From IMG/VR virus record IMGVR_UViG_3300026184_000291, positions 1-31,872 of that record: 31,872 nucleotides of DNA; one strand, written 5' to 3'. Made by a program: the position numbers and the translations under genes. Below the pieces are notes generated by a model that made no database searches, was not told the DNA's origin, and was given only the letters and a program-made list of their open reading frames with translations. The first letter of the stretch is position 1; each line of letters starts with the position of its first letter. The stretch is from a virus. Below, one piece after another: positions 7,993-16,019 of this stretch.

Positions 7993-9263
7993 TGCCATAC
8001 AAAGTCACTCAAAAGGGCGACCAGTGGTGCGTCGTCAAAGAGGCGGACGGCAAAGAGATGGGCTGCCACCCGTCGGAGCAAAAGGCGAACGCGCAGCTCG
8101 CTGCCCTGAATATCAGTGAAGGCATGACGCGCGAGCAGCTCGACGACGCACTGGTCGAGGCCCTGCACGCCGAGTTCAAGGGCAAGGCGACCTACGAGCT
8201 TGATGCCGAGGTGTTCGCCCCCGGTAAGTGGAACGGCTACCCGTTTTCGCTCAAGGACCTGGAGTCGATGGTGGCGAACTTCGACCACTTTGCGAAGGTC
8301 CACCAGGTGCCACTGAAGCTCGGGCACGACGATAAGCAGCCGTTGACCGACGGCCTGCCGGCCCTCGGCCGAGTGACCAAACTCTGGGTGGCCAACGGGC
8401 AGGACGGCAAGCCGAAGCTGATGGCGCACTTCTCCGAGCTGCCCAAAATCGTGTACGACGCCATCAAGGCGAAACGATACAATAAGGTGTCCATCGAACT
8501 TGACTTCGACGTCAAGCACGGCGGAAAAGTTTATGACTTCGTGATGAGCGGAGTCGCGCTGCTGGGGTCGGCCCTCCCGGCAGTGAATACATTGGCGGAC
8601 CTCACCGCATACATGGGCCGCGATCCTTTGGTCGCGGACCGGCGCGTGGCGTTCAGCCTGGCCACAGACGAGAATGGCTCAATCAACAACGTGGAGGGCA
8701 ATTCGATGCCTATTTCCCAGGAAGAGTACGACAAGCTGATGCGCGAAAAGCGCGAGGCGGAAGACAAGGCCGCGCAGTTCGAGCGCGAAAAGCAGGCCGC
8801 CGACGACAAGGCCGCGCGCCTGGAGGCCGAGGCCAAGGCCAAGGCCGAGCGTGAGCAGAAGGAGGCCGTGCAGTTCAAGCGCCAGAAGTTCGCCGGTAAG
8901 CTGGAAGACGCCGTCAAGGACGAGCGCCTGACCCCGGCGCACCGTGACCGCATCGCCGCGATGTACGGCCTCGACAATGACGAGCGCGTGGCCGGTCTCG
9001 ACGAGAAGGACTTCGACGAGACGCTGAAGGTCTTCTCCGTCGAAAAGAAGGCCACCGGCGGCAAGGCCACGGGCGGCCAGGGCGAGGGCGGTCAGGGCGG
9101 CGCGCAGGGCGACGCGGGCGATCGGCTCGATGCCGAAGTGCACCAGCTCCGTCTCAAGCGCCCCGAGCTGACGTACGGCGACGCCCTGATCGAGGTCATG
9201 AACGCCAACCGTGAGCTGGCCCGCGAGCACGTCGACGCCACCGGGTACGCGACCGAAGAGTAA
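7992..9263 (+). CDS. Prohead protease (Mu gpI-like) with C-terminal scaffold
   Basis: A 423-residue protein. Residues 1-45 (MPYKVTQKGDQWCVVK..., with GCHPSEQKANAQLAAL) form a small module I recall from several phage head proteins. Residues about 60-225 resemble the Mu I-type maturation protease: FAPGKWNGYPFSLKDLESM, VPLKLGHDDKQPL, YNKVSIELDFDV and GVALLGSALPAV. Residues 239-300 are a long charged helix (EREKQAADDKAARLEAEA) typical of scaffold, followed by a Gly-rich hinge (TGGKATGGQGEGGQGG). The protease would cut head proteins after the scaffold templates assembly. I do not assign catalytic residues. A nested scaffold start lies inside (8706). Confidence 0.88.
   Translation: MPYKVTQKGDQWCVVKEADGKEMGCHPSEQKANAQLAALNISEGMTREQLDDALVEALHAEFKGKATYELDAEVFAPGKWNGYPFSLKDLESMVANFDHFAKVHQVPLKLGHDDKQPLTDGLPALGRVTKLWVANGQDGKPKLMAHFSELPKIVYDAIKAKRYNKVSIELDFDVKHGGKVYDFVMSGVALLGSALPAVNTLADLTAYMGRDPLVADRRVAFSLATDENGSINNVEGNSMPISQEEYDKLMREKREAEDKAAQFEREKQAADDKAARLEAEAKAKAEREQKEAVQFKRQKFAGKLEDAVKDERLTPAHRDRIAAMYGLDNDERVAGLDEKDFDETLKVFSVEKKATGGKATGGQGEGGQGGAQGDAGDRLDAEVHQLRLKRPELTYGDALIEVMNANRELAREHVDATGYATEE
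8706..9263 (+). CDS. Nested in-frame scaffold protein (internal start)
   Basis: Inside the protease gene, GGAGGG (8693-8698) stands 7 nt before an in-frame ATG (8706-8708, codon 239). The product would be 185 residues starting MPISQEEYDKLM, exactly the coiled-coil scaffold part without the protease. Expressing scaffold separately from the 3' end of the protease gene is known for Mu (I/Z) and lambda (C/Nu3). The strong ribosome site at the domain junction is direct sequence evidence; expression is inferred. Confidence 0.7.
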   Translation: MPISQEEYDKLMREKREAEDKAAQFEREKQAADDKAARLEAEAKAKAEREQKEAVQFKRQKFAGKLEDAVKDERLTPAHRDRIAAMYGLDNDERVAGLDEKDFDETLKVFSVEKKATGGKATGGQGEGGQGGAQGDAGDRLDAEVHQLRLKRPELTYGDALIEVMNANRELAREHVDATGYATEE

Positions 9264-9312
9264 CGCACTCTTCGGCGCTTGACGGCACAACAGATACGGA
9301 GGAACCAGTAAC

Positions 9313-9696
9313 ATGGCTACCGAAAATGGAACCATCGACTTTACGGTCGAAGCGGGGGCGGATCTGTCCGCCTATCAGTACCGCATCATCGACCTGGCGG
9401 GCACGCTCGCCGAGTCCTCGGACGTCGCCATCGGCTCGCTGCGCAATAAGCCCAGCGCGTCCGGTGTCGGCGCTCAGGTCGACGTATTCGGCAAGATGAA
9501 GGGCATCGCCGGGGCCGCGGTCGCGGCGCAGGCCGGTCTGAAGGTCGCCTCGGGCGGTTTTCTGATCGCTGTCGCTTCGGGAGACAATGCCGTGCCGGTC
9601 GGGAAGAACCTCAACGCCGCCGTGGCGTCGGGGGACATCTTTTCGTTCTTCGGCAATTTCATCAATGGCGCCGCGGTCAAGACGAGCTCGCAGTAA
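9313..9696 (+). CDS. Capsid decoration-like protein (DUF2190-type)
   Basis: A 127-residue Gly/Ala/Val-rich protein immediately before the major capsid gene. Low-complexity beta-rich sequence (DLSAYQYRIIDLAGTLAE, KPSASGVGAQVDVFGKMKGI, AVPVGKNLNAAVASGDIFSF) resembles DUF2190-type or head-decoration proteins, which in many phages sit between protease and capsid. It would bind the outside of the head lattice and stabilise it. A GGAGG Shine-Dalgarno lies at about 9299-9303. The fold assignment is by pattern and position, not by an alignment. Confidence 0.8.
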   Translation: MATENGTIDFTVEAGADLSAYQYRIIDLAGTLAESSDVAIGSLRNKPSASGVGAQVDVFGKMKGIAGAAVAAQAGLKVASGGFLIAVASGDNAVPVGKNLNAAVASGDIFSFFGNFINGAAVKTSSQ

Positions 9697-9741
9697 GCGC
9701 GCGCCGGCCTGACCTGACAACGAACTAAGAGGAAAGCTACT

Positions 9742-10725
9742 ATGGCTAACAAACTGAAGCGCGTAGTCTTTGCCGCGACGGGACGCGAGCTGCACATCGA
9801 CGTGCCGCTCTCGAACCTGGCGATCGACTACACCCCGGCCGAGATGATCGCCGATCAGCTCTGCCCGACGGTCCCCGTGCCGAACCTCAGCGGGCAGATT
9901 CCGATCTTCAGCCGCGGCGACCTGCTGCGTTCGGACAACGACCTGCGAGCCCCCGGTACCGAGGCGAACAAGGTGCACCGCAACGTCTCGAGCGATTCGT
10001 TCCTGTGCAAGAATCGCGCGCTCAAGACCGACGTCACGCTGGAAGACCGGAACAACTCCGACCCGATCTACGTGCAGAAGCTCTACAACGGGGCGGCGAC
10101 GTTTCTGAAGACCAAGCTGCTCATCAACAAGGAGTCCCGTGTGGCCCTGACCGTGACGTCCGGCAGCAATGTCGGTTCGTACTCGGCGTGCGGCTCGTCC
10201 TGGACCGACCACACCAACTCGGACCCGCTCTCCGACGTGCAGACGATGCTCGACAACGTGCAGGACCTGACTGGTAAGCGGCCGAACAAGGTCGTGATGG
10301 GCGTCCAGGCCTGGCGGCACTTCCGCCGCAACGACACGGTGCGCAACCTGATCTTCGGCACCAACAACGGCGGCGGCTTCCCGTCCCGTGATCAGGCGGC
10401 GAACCTGCTCGACGTGGGCCAGGTACTGGTCGGCGAGACGTACGAGAACACCGGGGCCGAGGGCCAGAGCGAGGACCTGTCCTCCATCTGGGCCGACCAC
10501 GTGTTTGCCGAGTACGTGCCGGGCGCGCCGAGCATCTTCGAGCCGTCCTTTATGTACGAGTTCCGGTGGACACAGGCCGGCATCCCGAACATGCAGGCCG
10601 AGCGGCATCCGTACAACCCGAAGACGAAGAGCGAGGAGATCGAGCTCGGGTTCTACACGGAGGACCAGAAGGTGACCGGGGCCGACTACGGCTTCCTGCT
10701 CACCAATTGCACCTCGTCCACCTAA
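9742..10725 (+). CDS. Major capsid protein
   Basis: A 327-residue protein in the canonical position after protease/scaffold and decoration genes. It begins ANKLKRVVFAATGRELHIDV, with a segment PAEMIADQLCPTVPVPNLSG typical of capsid N-arms. It continues with TLEDRNNSDPIYVQKLYNGA, a central QTMLDNVQDLTGKRPNKVVM helix-strand pair and a C-terminal part with MYEFRWTQAGIPNMQAERH. This pattern fits the HK97-fold capsid type found with Mu-like portal and protease genes. AGAGGAAA precedes the ATG. It uses strongly preferred GC-rich codons, as expected for the most abundant protein. It is the most likely partner of any virion glycosylation by the 1021-aa enzyme downstream. Confidence 0.9.
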   Translation: MANKLKRVVFAATGRELHIDVPLSNLAIDYTPAEMIADQLCPTVPVPNLSGQIPIFSRGDLLRSDNDLRAPGTEANKVHRNVSSDSFLCKNRALKTDVTLEDRNNSDPIYVQKLYNGAATFLKTKLLINKESRVALTVTSGSNVGSYSACGSSWTDHTNSDPLSDVQTMLDNVQDLTGKRPNKVVMGVQAWRHFRRNDTVRNLIFGTNNGGGFPSRDQAANLLDVGQVLVGETYENTGAEGQSEDLSSIWADHVFAEYVPGAPSIFEPSFMYEFRWTQAGIPNMQAERHPYNPKTKSEEIELGFYTEDQKVTGADYGFLLTNCTSST

Positions 10726-10794
10726 TAGGTAGCACGATAGGCTAGGACACTAATGGCCAGGGACGGCCACCAACACGACCAAGAGGACAGACAG

Positions 10795-10965
10795 ATGGCA
10801 CTGACCCCACACAAGAAAGACCCGAACCGCGAAGAAGAGATGGCACGCAAGGAGAAAGACCCGGGCTCATTCGGCATCATGATGATCGACGGTAAGCCGG
10901 TGACCAACGCCGCGCGTCGCGCCGAGGTGCACGAACAAAAGCGCAACGAAAAGGCCGGTAAGTAA
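10795..10965 (+). CDS. Small charged protein after the capsid gene
   Basis: A 56-residue hydrophilic protein beginning MALTPHKKDPNREEEMA, with a central GSFGIMMIDGKPVTNAARRA and a Lys/Glu-rich tail. I prefer the ATG at 10795 because AAGAGGA (10781-10787) is 7 nt upstream. An in-frame ATG at 10753 would add 14 hydrophilic residues and has only TAGGA before it. I do not recognise the family. It lies between the capsid gene and the glycosyltransferase gene, in the same orientation. Confidence 0.65.
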   Translation: MALTPHKKDPNREEEMARKEKDPGSFGIMMIDGKPVTNAARRAEVHEQKRNEKAGK

Positions 10966-11011
10966 CGCCGGGCCATCATAGGTAGCTACTAGCTGACAAG
11001 GAGCACAGACC

Positions 11012-14000
11012 ATGTACATAGTGATTCATTGCGGAGGTCTGCCGTTCAACGGCGAGACCATCAAGACCGAGGCCCTCGGCGGCAGCGAGACGGCGGCGTA
11101 CTACGTGGCCATGGAGCTCGCCGAGCGCGGTCACAAGGTGACGATGTTCACCAACACGAACAAGGGCGGCGAGTGGGATGGCGTCCTGTACGTGCCGGCG
11201 GGCAAGGCCACCGAGGCAGCCCCACTTGGCGAGCACTTCCACTACTACGCGGCCCACACGCCGCACGACGTTTTGATCATTCAGCGCCACCCGAATGCCT
11301 TTACCCACAAGTATGCCTCCAAGGTAAATCTGCTGTGGCTGCACGACCTGGCCCTGCACCGCTTCAAGGGAAACATCAACGCTCAGATGGTCAACGTAGA
11401 CGGCGTGCTGACAGTGTCCGAGTGGCACAAGCGGCAGGTGTGCGAGGTCTATGACCTGGACCCGGACGTCGTACACTCTATCGGCAATGGCATTGACCTG
11501 TCGTTGTTCGATAAGGACCTGTGGAATGTTCCGGCCGATGCGCCCGCGAGGCATGTGTCGAAGGACCGATCCAACGGGCGCAAGCCGCTGTTGTTCGCCG
11601 CCCGCCCCGAGCGCGGCCTGGAGGAGCTGGTGCAGCCCGGCGGAGTCATGGAGCTGTTGGCTAACAAGGACCCGCACTACCATCTGTACGTATGCGGATA
11701 TGTCAACACCACAGGGCAGATGAAGGACTACTATGACTATCTGAACGCGCAGTGCGAGCGCCTGCCGAACGTCACGATGTTGGGCGCGTTGAGCAAACAG
11801 GAGCTGGCCGACGTCATGCGCCTATGTAATGCGTACGTCTACCCGACGTCGTTCGAAGACACGTCCTGCATCGTCGCGATGGAGTGCGCGGCGGCCGGGC
11901 TGCCGTTCTTTGCATTCAAGACGGGGGCGCTGCCCGAGACGACCAAGGGTGCCGGGGCGCGGCTGCTCGACCTGAAAGACGGCGAGCCCGACTTGGAGAG
12001 GTTCGCCAACGCCGTGCACAGCGCGTACAAGAATGGTCGGCTGTCCGACATGTCCGTCGCCCAACGCGACGCGGCATTTCTGTATTCATGGGGCCACGCC
12101 GTGGACCGGCTGACAAGTGTCATTGACTCGAAGTTTGGCGGCTCTCCCGGCGCGATCTTGACCGACCTCATCCGCATGTCGGACGTCTATGCCGCCCGGC
12201 ATTACCTGGAGCACTATCCCGTCGATCGCGATGATCCGATCGTGGCGGCCAAGCTCAATGAGCTGGAGGAATGCTATGCCTTCACCGAAAGCCCCGAGGC
12301 GTACCGCGACCACTACGCCGCGTACTATCAGTATGAAAAAGACCGGGGCGTGGAGTACGGCCCGGAAGACGTCACTGGCACTATGCGCTTTCGTTCGGTG
12401 GCCGATCGTCTTATGCGTGGCGGTCGTGATTCTGGCCCTGCGGTCAGCGAGGGGGGCACGGTCCTTGATTATGGCTGCGCGCACGGGGCGTACATTATCC
12501 CGCTTGCAAAGGCATTCCCACACCTGCGGTTCGTCGGGGTCGACATCTCCGAGTCCAACATCGAAAAGGCCCGCCAGTGGGCCGCAGACGCAAAGTGCGA
12601 CAATGTCGAGTTCTACGTCGGAGAGGTCGACGTCGAGGAAGGTCGTATACATGAGCGATCGGAGGTCTTCGCAAAAGCCGCCAACGAGCCGCTGGTAACG
12701 ACCAGGCTCGACCCGCTGGCTGCCCGCAAATTCGATGCCATTATTGCGGCCGAGGTCCTGGAGCATGTGATGGACCCGCAGGCACACATCGACGTGCTGC
12801 ACAGTGCGTTGAACGAGGGCGGTCTGTTCATCGCCACGACGCCCTACGGGCCGTGGGAGTCTCGCGGCTATAAGGCGCATTGGCCGTGGCGAAACCACGT
12901 GCACCACTTCGAGCGACAGGACCTGCACGACATGGTCGGTCACTTCGATGACTTCAAGGTGCAGGTGGCCCCACAGCCGAACGCTCCGGAGCCGGTGGGG
13001 TCCTATGTGTGGTCATTCCGAAAGACCGGAGATGCCCGCGCCAGGTCGATTGACTATGACCGAAAGCTGCGCCAGCTCTCACCGCGCCAGACCGTGACGC
13101 TGGCCATGATCGTGCGGGACGCGGCTGGGTCGATTCGCCACTGCCTGGAGCATGCGCTCCCGCTGGTCGACGAGCTGGTAATGGCCGTAGACTCCGAGAC
13201 TTCCGACGAGACGCGCGAGATCGTGGCAGGCTATATGCAGGAGCACTGGCCCGAGCTGCCGTTTACGGTATTCGAGAATGACTCGCCGACCAAGATCGGG
13301 TTCGACGAGGCGCGCAACGCCACGGTCGAGAAGGCGAGCGGTGACTGGGTGCTGTGGATCGACTCCGACGAGACCGTGTTCGCCGGGGCCGACTACTTCC
13401 GCGAGCTGCGGCCCAATCAATTCGGGGCCTATGCGGTTCAGCAGCATCACTTCGCCATTGACCCGCCCCAGGTTCTGCAGACTGACCTACCCGCTAAGCT
13501 GTTTCGTAATCACCGGGGCATCCGGTTCTATGGCGTCGTGCATGAGCACCCGGAGAAGTCCCTGAATAACGGGCCGGGTCGGGTCCACGTCACACAGCAC
13601 CTGCGGGTGTCCCACCCCGCCTACGCCACCGAGGGCGTGCGGCGCGGGCGGTTCGAGCGCAACTTCCCGCTGCTGCTCAAGGACCGAGAGAAGCACCCGA
13701 AGCGCACGCTCGGCAAGATGCTGATGCTGCGGGACTGCGCACAGATGGCCCAGCGAATTCACGAGCGCGAAGGCCGTGTGACCGACGAGATGGTCAAGAC
13801 CGCGGCCGAGGGCGTGAAGCTCTTCGAGGAGCTACTGGAAGAGGCCGACGGCCGGATGCTGCTCAATGCCCTGGAGTTTTATACCGGTTGCGCGCAGTTG
13901 GTCGGCGAGGTCTTCACCTATCGCCTGGTGCTGGACGCCGACCTCTACGGCCGCCCGTTGAACGAGGGCGACGGTACCGAGGTGTTGGCCCGATTCTGTG

Positions 14001-14077
14001 CCCGAGACCACCTTGACAAGCTGCTCAAAAAGTTAAACGACGAGCGGCTCGACAAGTTCGGCTATCGGTACATGTGA
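11012..14077 (+). CDS. Three-domain GT4 - SAM methyltransferase - GT2 enzyme
   Basis: A 1021-residue protein inside the head operon. Residues about 1-380 are a GT-B, GT4-like glycosyltransferase: ALGGSETAAYYVAMELAERG near the N-terminus, VDGVLTVSEWHKRQV, and DTSCIVAMECAAAGLP (a D-x7-E form of the donor-binding motif). Residues about 440-650 are a class I methyltransferase: VLDYGCAHGAYI (from residue 484), FVGVDIS, FDAIIAAEVLEHV and GGLFIATTPYG. Residues about 690-900 are a GT2 (GT-A) domain: VTLAMIVRDAAGSI, ARNATVEKASGDWVLWIDSDE with DxD at 784-786, and LFRNHRGIRFYGVVHE. AAGGAG (10998-11003) gives a strong start. It probably builds and caps a methylated oligosaccharide. The substrate is unknown; virion protein, DNA or host polysaccharide are all possible. 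Confidence 0.88.
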   Translation: MYIVIHCGGLPFNGETIKTEALGGSETAAYYVAMELAERGHKVTMFTNTNKGGEWDGVLYVPAGKATEAAPLGEHFHYYAAHTPHDVLIIQRHPNAFTHKYASKVNLLWLHDLALHRFKGNINAQMVNVDGVLTVSEWHKRQVCEVYDLDPDVVHSIGNGIDLSLFDKDLWNVPADAPARHVSKDRSNGRKPLLFAARPERGLEELVQPGGVMELLANKDPHYHLYVCGYVNTTGQMKDYYDYLNAQCERLPNVTMLGALSKQELADVMRLCNAYVYPTSFEDTSCIVAMECAAAGLPFFAFKTGALPETTKGAGARLLDLKDGEPDLERFANAVHSAYKNGRLSDMSVAQRDAAFLYSWGHAVDRLTSVIDSKFGGSPGAILTDLIRMSDVYAARHYLEHYPVDRDDPIVAAKLNELEECYAFTESPEAYRDHYAAYYQYEKDRGVEYGPEDVTGTMRFRSVADRLMRGGRDSGPAVSEGGTVLDYGCAHGAYIIPLAKAFPHLRFVGVDISESNIEKARQWAADAKCDNVEFYVGEVDVEEGRIHERSEVFAKAANEPLVTTRLDPLAARKFDAIIAAEVLEHVMDPQAHIDVLHSALNEGGLFIATTPYGPWESRGYKAHWPWRNHVHHFERQDLHDMVGHFDDFKVQVAPQPNAPEPVGSYVWSFRKTGDARARSIDYDRKLRQLSPRQTVTLAMIVRDAAGSIRHCLEHALPLVDELVMAVDSETSDETREIVAGYMQEHWPELPFTVFENDSPTKIGFDEARNATVEKASGDWVLWIDSDETVFAGADYFRELRPNQFGAYAVQQHHFAIDPPQVLQTDLPAKLFRNHRGIRFYGVVHEHPEKSLNNGPGRVHVTQHLRVSHPAYATEGVRRGRFERNFPLLLKDREKHPKRTLGKMLMLRDCAQMAQRIHEREGRVTDEMVKTAAEGVKLFEELLEEADGRMLLNALEFYTGCAQLVGEVFTYRLVLDADLYGRPLNEGDGTEVLARFCARDHLDKLLKKLNDERLDKFGYRYM

Positions 14078-14142
14078 TGGACATAGAGACCGGCGTCAGT
14101 CTAGAACCTATCGTTGTCGGCATCGACGGAGGACTCGATACT

Positions 14143-14463
14143 ATGAAGCGTTTTCAAGTCGGGGACACTGCGCGGTTTACGTGGGTCTCGTCCGGCGTCA
14201 CCATTGAGGCAAATTCGAGCCACGTGACGATATACACTGGCTCAGAGACGGTGATCGCCACATACGATCTGGTGAGTTCCGGCAGCGGTCTCTACTACGC
14301 AAACGTGGCCGTCCCAGACACGCCGGGGTTCTACGTCGGTGAGTTCGTCACCTTGGTCGGCAGTGGCCACGGGGCTGGCCCGGGGCCTGGCCCAGGCGGA
14401 GCGACGTATGCAACCTACCGGCGGCGTCAGAAGTTTTGGGCCGTCACTAATCAGGTAGACTAG
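14143..14463 (+). CDS. Head-tail region beta-sandwich-like protein
   Basis: About 106 residues starting MKRFQVGDTARFTWVSSGVT. I choose ATG 14143 because GGAGGA (14128-14133) precedes it by 9 nt. GTG 14074 or ATG 14077, overlapping the previous stop, would add an extra 22-23 residues. The sequence reads as an Ig-like beta-sandwich: SSHVTIYTGSETVIATYDLV, SGSGLYYANVAVPDTPGFY, VGEFVTLV. A GPGPGPGG linker follows, with a final YRRRQKFWAVTNQVD strand. Proteins of this shape occur between head and connector genes in siphoviruses; exact role unknown. Confidence 0.72.
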   Translation: MKRFQVGDTARFTWVSSGVTIEANSSHVTIYTGSETVIATYDLVSSGSGLYYANVAVPDTPGFYVGEFVTLVGSGHGAGPGPGPGGATYATYRRRQKFWAVTNQVD

Positions 14464-14464
14464 C

Positions 14465-14917
14465 ATGAGCGCACGATACATCAAATGGGATGACGTCGTG
14501 GCCCGCTACCCGGACGCGGCAAAAAAGGACACCGGCGCGGCAGAGATGGACGATGCGCAGATCCGGTTTGCCGAGTCGTGGGTCGAGGGTCGGCTGGCGC
14601 GGAAGTTCACGGTGCCGTTTAGCGTGAACAACCTTACGGTGGTGGATCTCATGATCGACGCCGCCTACGCGCGGGCGCTTCGATTTCGTAACGTGAAGTG
14701 GCGAGACGCCCTGGTCAAAGACCTAAACGACCGGATTGACGCGCTCTTGAGCGGCGAGGCCTCCATGATGACCACCAGTGCCGACCAGGTGACTGGCGAC
14801 GTCGCCACGGCCTGGTCAAATACGGAGGCGTATAGCCCGGCGTTCGACAAGGAAGACGTCCTCTTTCAAGAGATCGACCCCGACGAACAGGAGGACGAGT
14901 ACTATGGCCGGCAATGA
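14465..14917 (+). CDS. Head-tail connector/adaptor (Mu gp36/DUF1320-like candidate)
   Basis: A 150-residue, mostly helical protein. The N-terminal YIKWDDVVARYPDAAK, then DAQIRFAESWVEGRLARKF and LMIDAAYARALRFRNVKW, matches the helical adaptor pattern (a bundle that binds under the portal). The C-terminal tail is acidic (EIDPDEQEDEYYGRQ). Location directly before a gpG-like gene agrees with a head completion protein. It overlaps the next gene by 14 bp. Family naming is by pattern; the adaptor role is moderately secure. Confidence 0.78.
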   Translation: MSARYIKWDDVVARYPDAAKKDTGAAEMDDAQIRFAESWVEGRLARKFTVPFSVNNLTVVDLMIDAAYARALRFRNVKWRDALVKDLNDRIDALLSGEASMMTTSADQVTGDVATAWSNTEAYSPAFDKEDVLFQEIDPDEQEDEYYGRQ

Positions 14918-15371
14918 GCCTCCGATCAGTCTCGAGGTAAAGCCACCGCTTGATAAGCTCAAGAGGCGCCGGGAGAAGCGCGTCGATGAGCTCAAGAAGC
15001 TGGAGGTGCCTAACGCCCGGGTGGCCACGTTCTTGGACACTTGGGTGCAGCGGAACTTTCAGACCGAGGGCGGCAAGGTCGGCGGCTGGGCCCCGTTCGC
15101 GGCCGGCGGGCGCTGGGTCAAGGGCCGCGGGCTCGATGCCTCGGCCAAACTTGAGCAGGACACGGGCCGACTGCGGCACAGCTTTGTGCCGTTCTGGTCA
15201 AGGCGCAACGCGGGCATCGGGTCCGACCTCGACTATGCTAAGAAACAGAGCAAGGGCGACCCGACCAAGGGCCTGCCGCCACGTCGCATGCTGCCCCGCA
15301 AGAAAGAGGTGAAGAAGGACGTGGACCGAATCTACAAGAAGCGCATCGATAACACGGTACTCAAGCCATGA
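14904..15371 (+). CDS. Virion morphogenesis protein (Mu gpG-like)
   Basis: A 155-residue, strongly basic protein. After a short charged helix (KLKRRREKRVDELKKL) it shows RVATFLDTWVQRNFQTEGGK, the spaced WAPFAAGGRWVKGRGLD, then DTGRLRHSFVPFW and GSDLDYAKKQSKGDPTKGLP ending in PPRRMLPRKKE. The combination of F-x-T-E-G-G-x-W, TGRLR and LPPRR is the signature I associate with phage virion-morphogenesis (Mu gpG, tail completion) proteins. It acts at head-tail joining. It overlaps the connector gene before it and ends in ATGA with the following gene. Confidence 0.85.
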   Translation: MAGNEPPISLEVKPPLDKLKRRREKRVDELKKLEVPNARVATFLDTWVQRNFQTEGGKVGGWAPFAAGGRWVKGRGLDASAKLEQDTGRLRHSFVPFWSRRNAGIGSDLDYAKKQSKGDPTKGLPPRRMLPRKKEVKKDVDRIYKKRIDNTVLKP

Positions 15372-15823
15372 GCATGGTAGACGTTTCAAAGATCACGCGC
15401 GCGGTGGAGCGTCAGCTAAAGAAGGACGCCGCCCTGATCGAAGAGGGCTTCGACGTCGAGCGCGCCGAGGTCATCAACACGGACCCAGGCCGTACGCCAT
15501 GGGCCGGCGTCTATCGCGCGTCGGTGACCTACGCCCCCGGCACGCTTGGGCATCATGCACAGAGCTGGGACGCCTCTGTGGAGATTAAGGTCGTTGTGCA
15601 AGCGGCCGATCCGACGGGCGAGGGTGCTCAGGCCGAGGTGGATCTCGCGCGTTACGAACAATTGACCGTCGCCGCTCTGTGGGCCGACCCGACGCTCGGC
15701 GGTACGGTTGACATGCTGACAGCGCTATCGGTCGACTACACGTTCGTAGAGACCGAGGATGACGAGAACGTGTATTTCCCCAATGCCATCATCACAGTAA
15801 CCGCGGAGGTCGGGGCAGGATGA
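15368..15823 (+). CDS. Candidate tail terminator protein
   Basis: A 151-residue protein coupled by ATGA to the genes on both sides. Alternating strands and helices (ITRAVERQLKKDAALIEEGF, VYRASVTYAPGTLG, SVEIKVVVQAADPTGEGA, DLARYEQLTVAALW, and the terminal NAIITVTAEVGAG) resemble the alpha/beta terminator proteins that cap the tail tube. In siphoviruses this gene normally lies between the head completion protein and the tail tube gene, exactly as here. Function is from position and secondary-structure pattern. Confidence 0.75.
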   Translation: MSMVDVSKITRAVERQLKKDAALIEEGFDVERAEVINTDPGRTPWAGVYRASVTYAPGTLGHHAQSWDASVEIKVVVQAADPTGEGAQAEVDLARYEQLTVAALWADPTLGGTVDMLTALSVDYTFVETEDDENVYFPNAIITVTAEVGAG

Positions 15824-16017
15824 ACTACGTACTTATTGACTGGAGGGGCGAGGAGCGCATGGTACCGGGATGCGGTATGGCCCGCCGTGGTCATACGTTG
15901 TCAGTGCCGGAGAACATGGCCGTCGCGCTCATCAAAGAGGGGCTGGCCACGCGTCACAAGGTGCCCAGTGGCAAGACTAAACCGGCGAAGGCCGAAGACA
16001 ATCAGGAGGCTAACTAA
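15820..16017 (+). CDS. Hypothetical small protein before the tail tube
   Basis: A 65-residue protein starting MNYVLIDWRGEERMVPGCGM, coupled by ATGA to the terminator candidate and ending two bases before the tail tube ATG. It has a compact beta-like N-terminal half, one helix (PENMAVALIKEGLAT) and a disordered basic tail (SGKTKPAKAEDNQEAN). Similar short proteins with a lysine-rich tail are often found at this place in phage operons. No function is assigned. Confidence 0.7.
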   Translation: MNYVLIDWRGEERMVPGCGMARRGHTLSVPENMAVALIKEGLATRHKVPSGKTKPAKAEDNQEAN

Positions 16018-16019
16018 CC

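Noticed and set aside
9196-10608. A 470-codon leftward open frame
   Set aside because: It lies wholly antisense to the decoration and capsid genes. Strong third-position GC codon bias in those genes opens antisense frames; its sequence is Arg/Val/His-rich without domain features.
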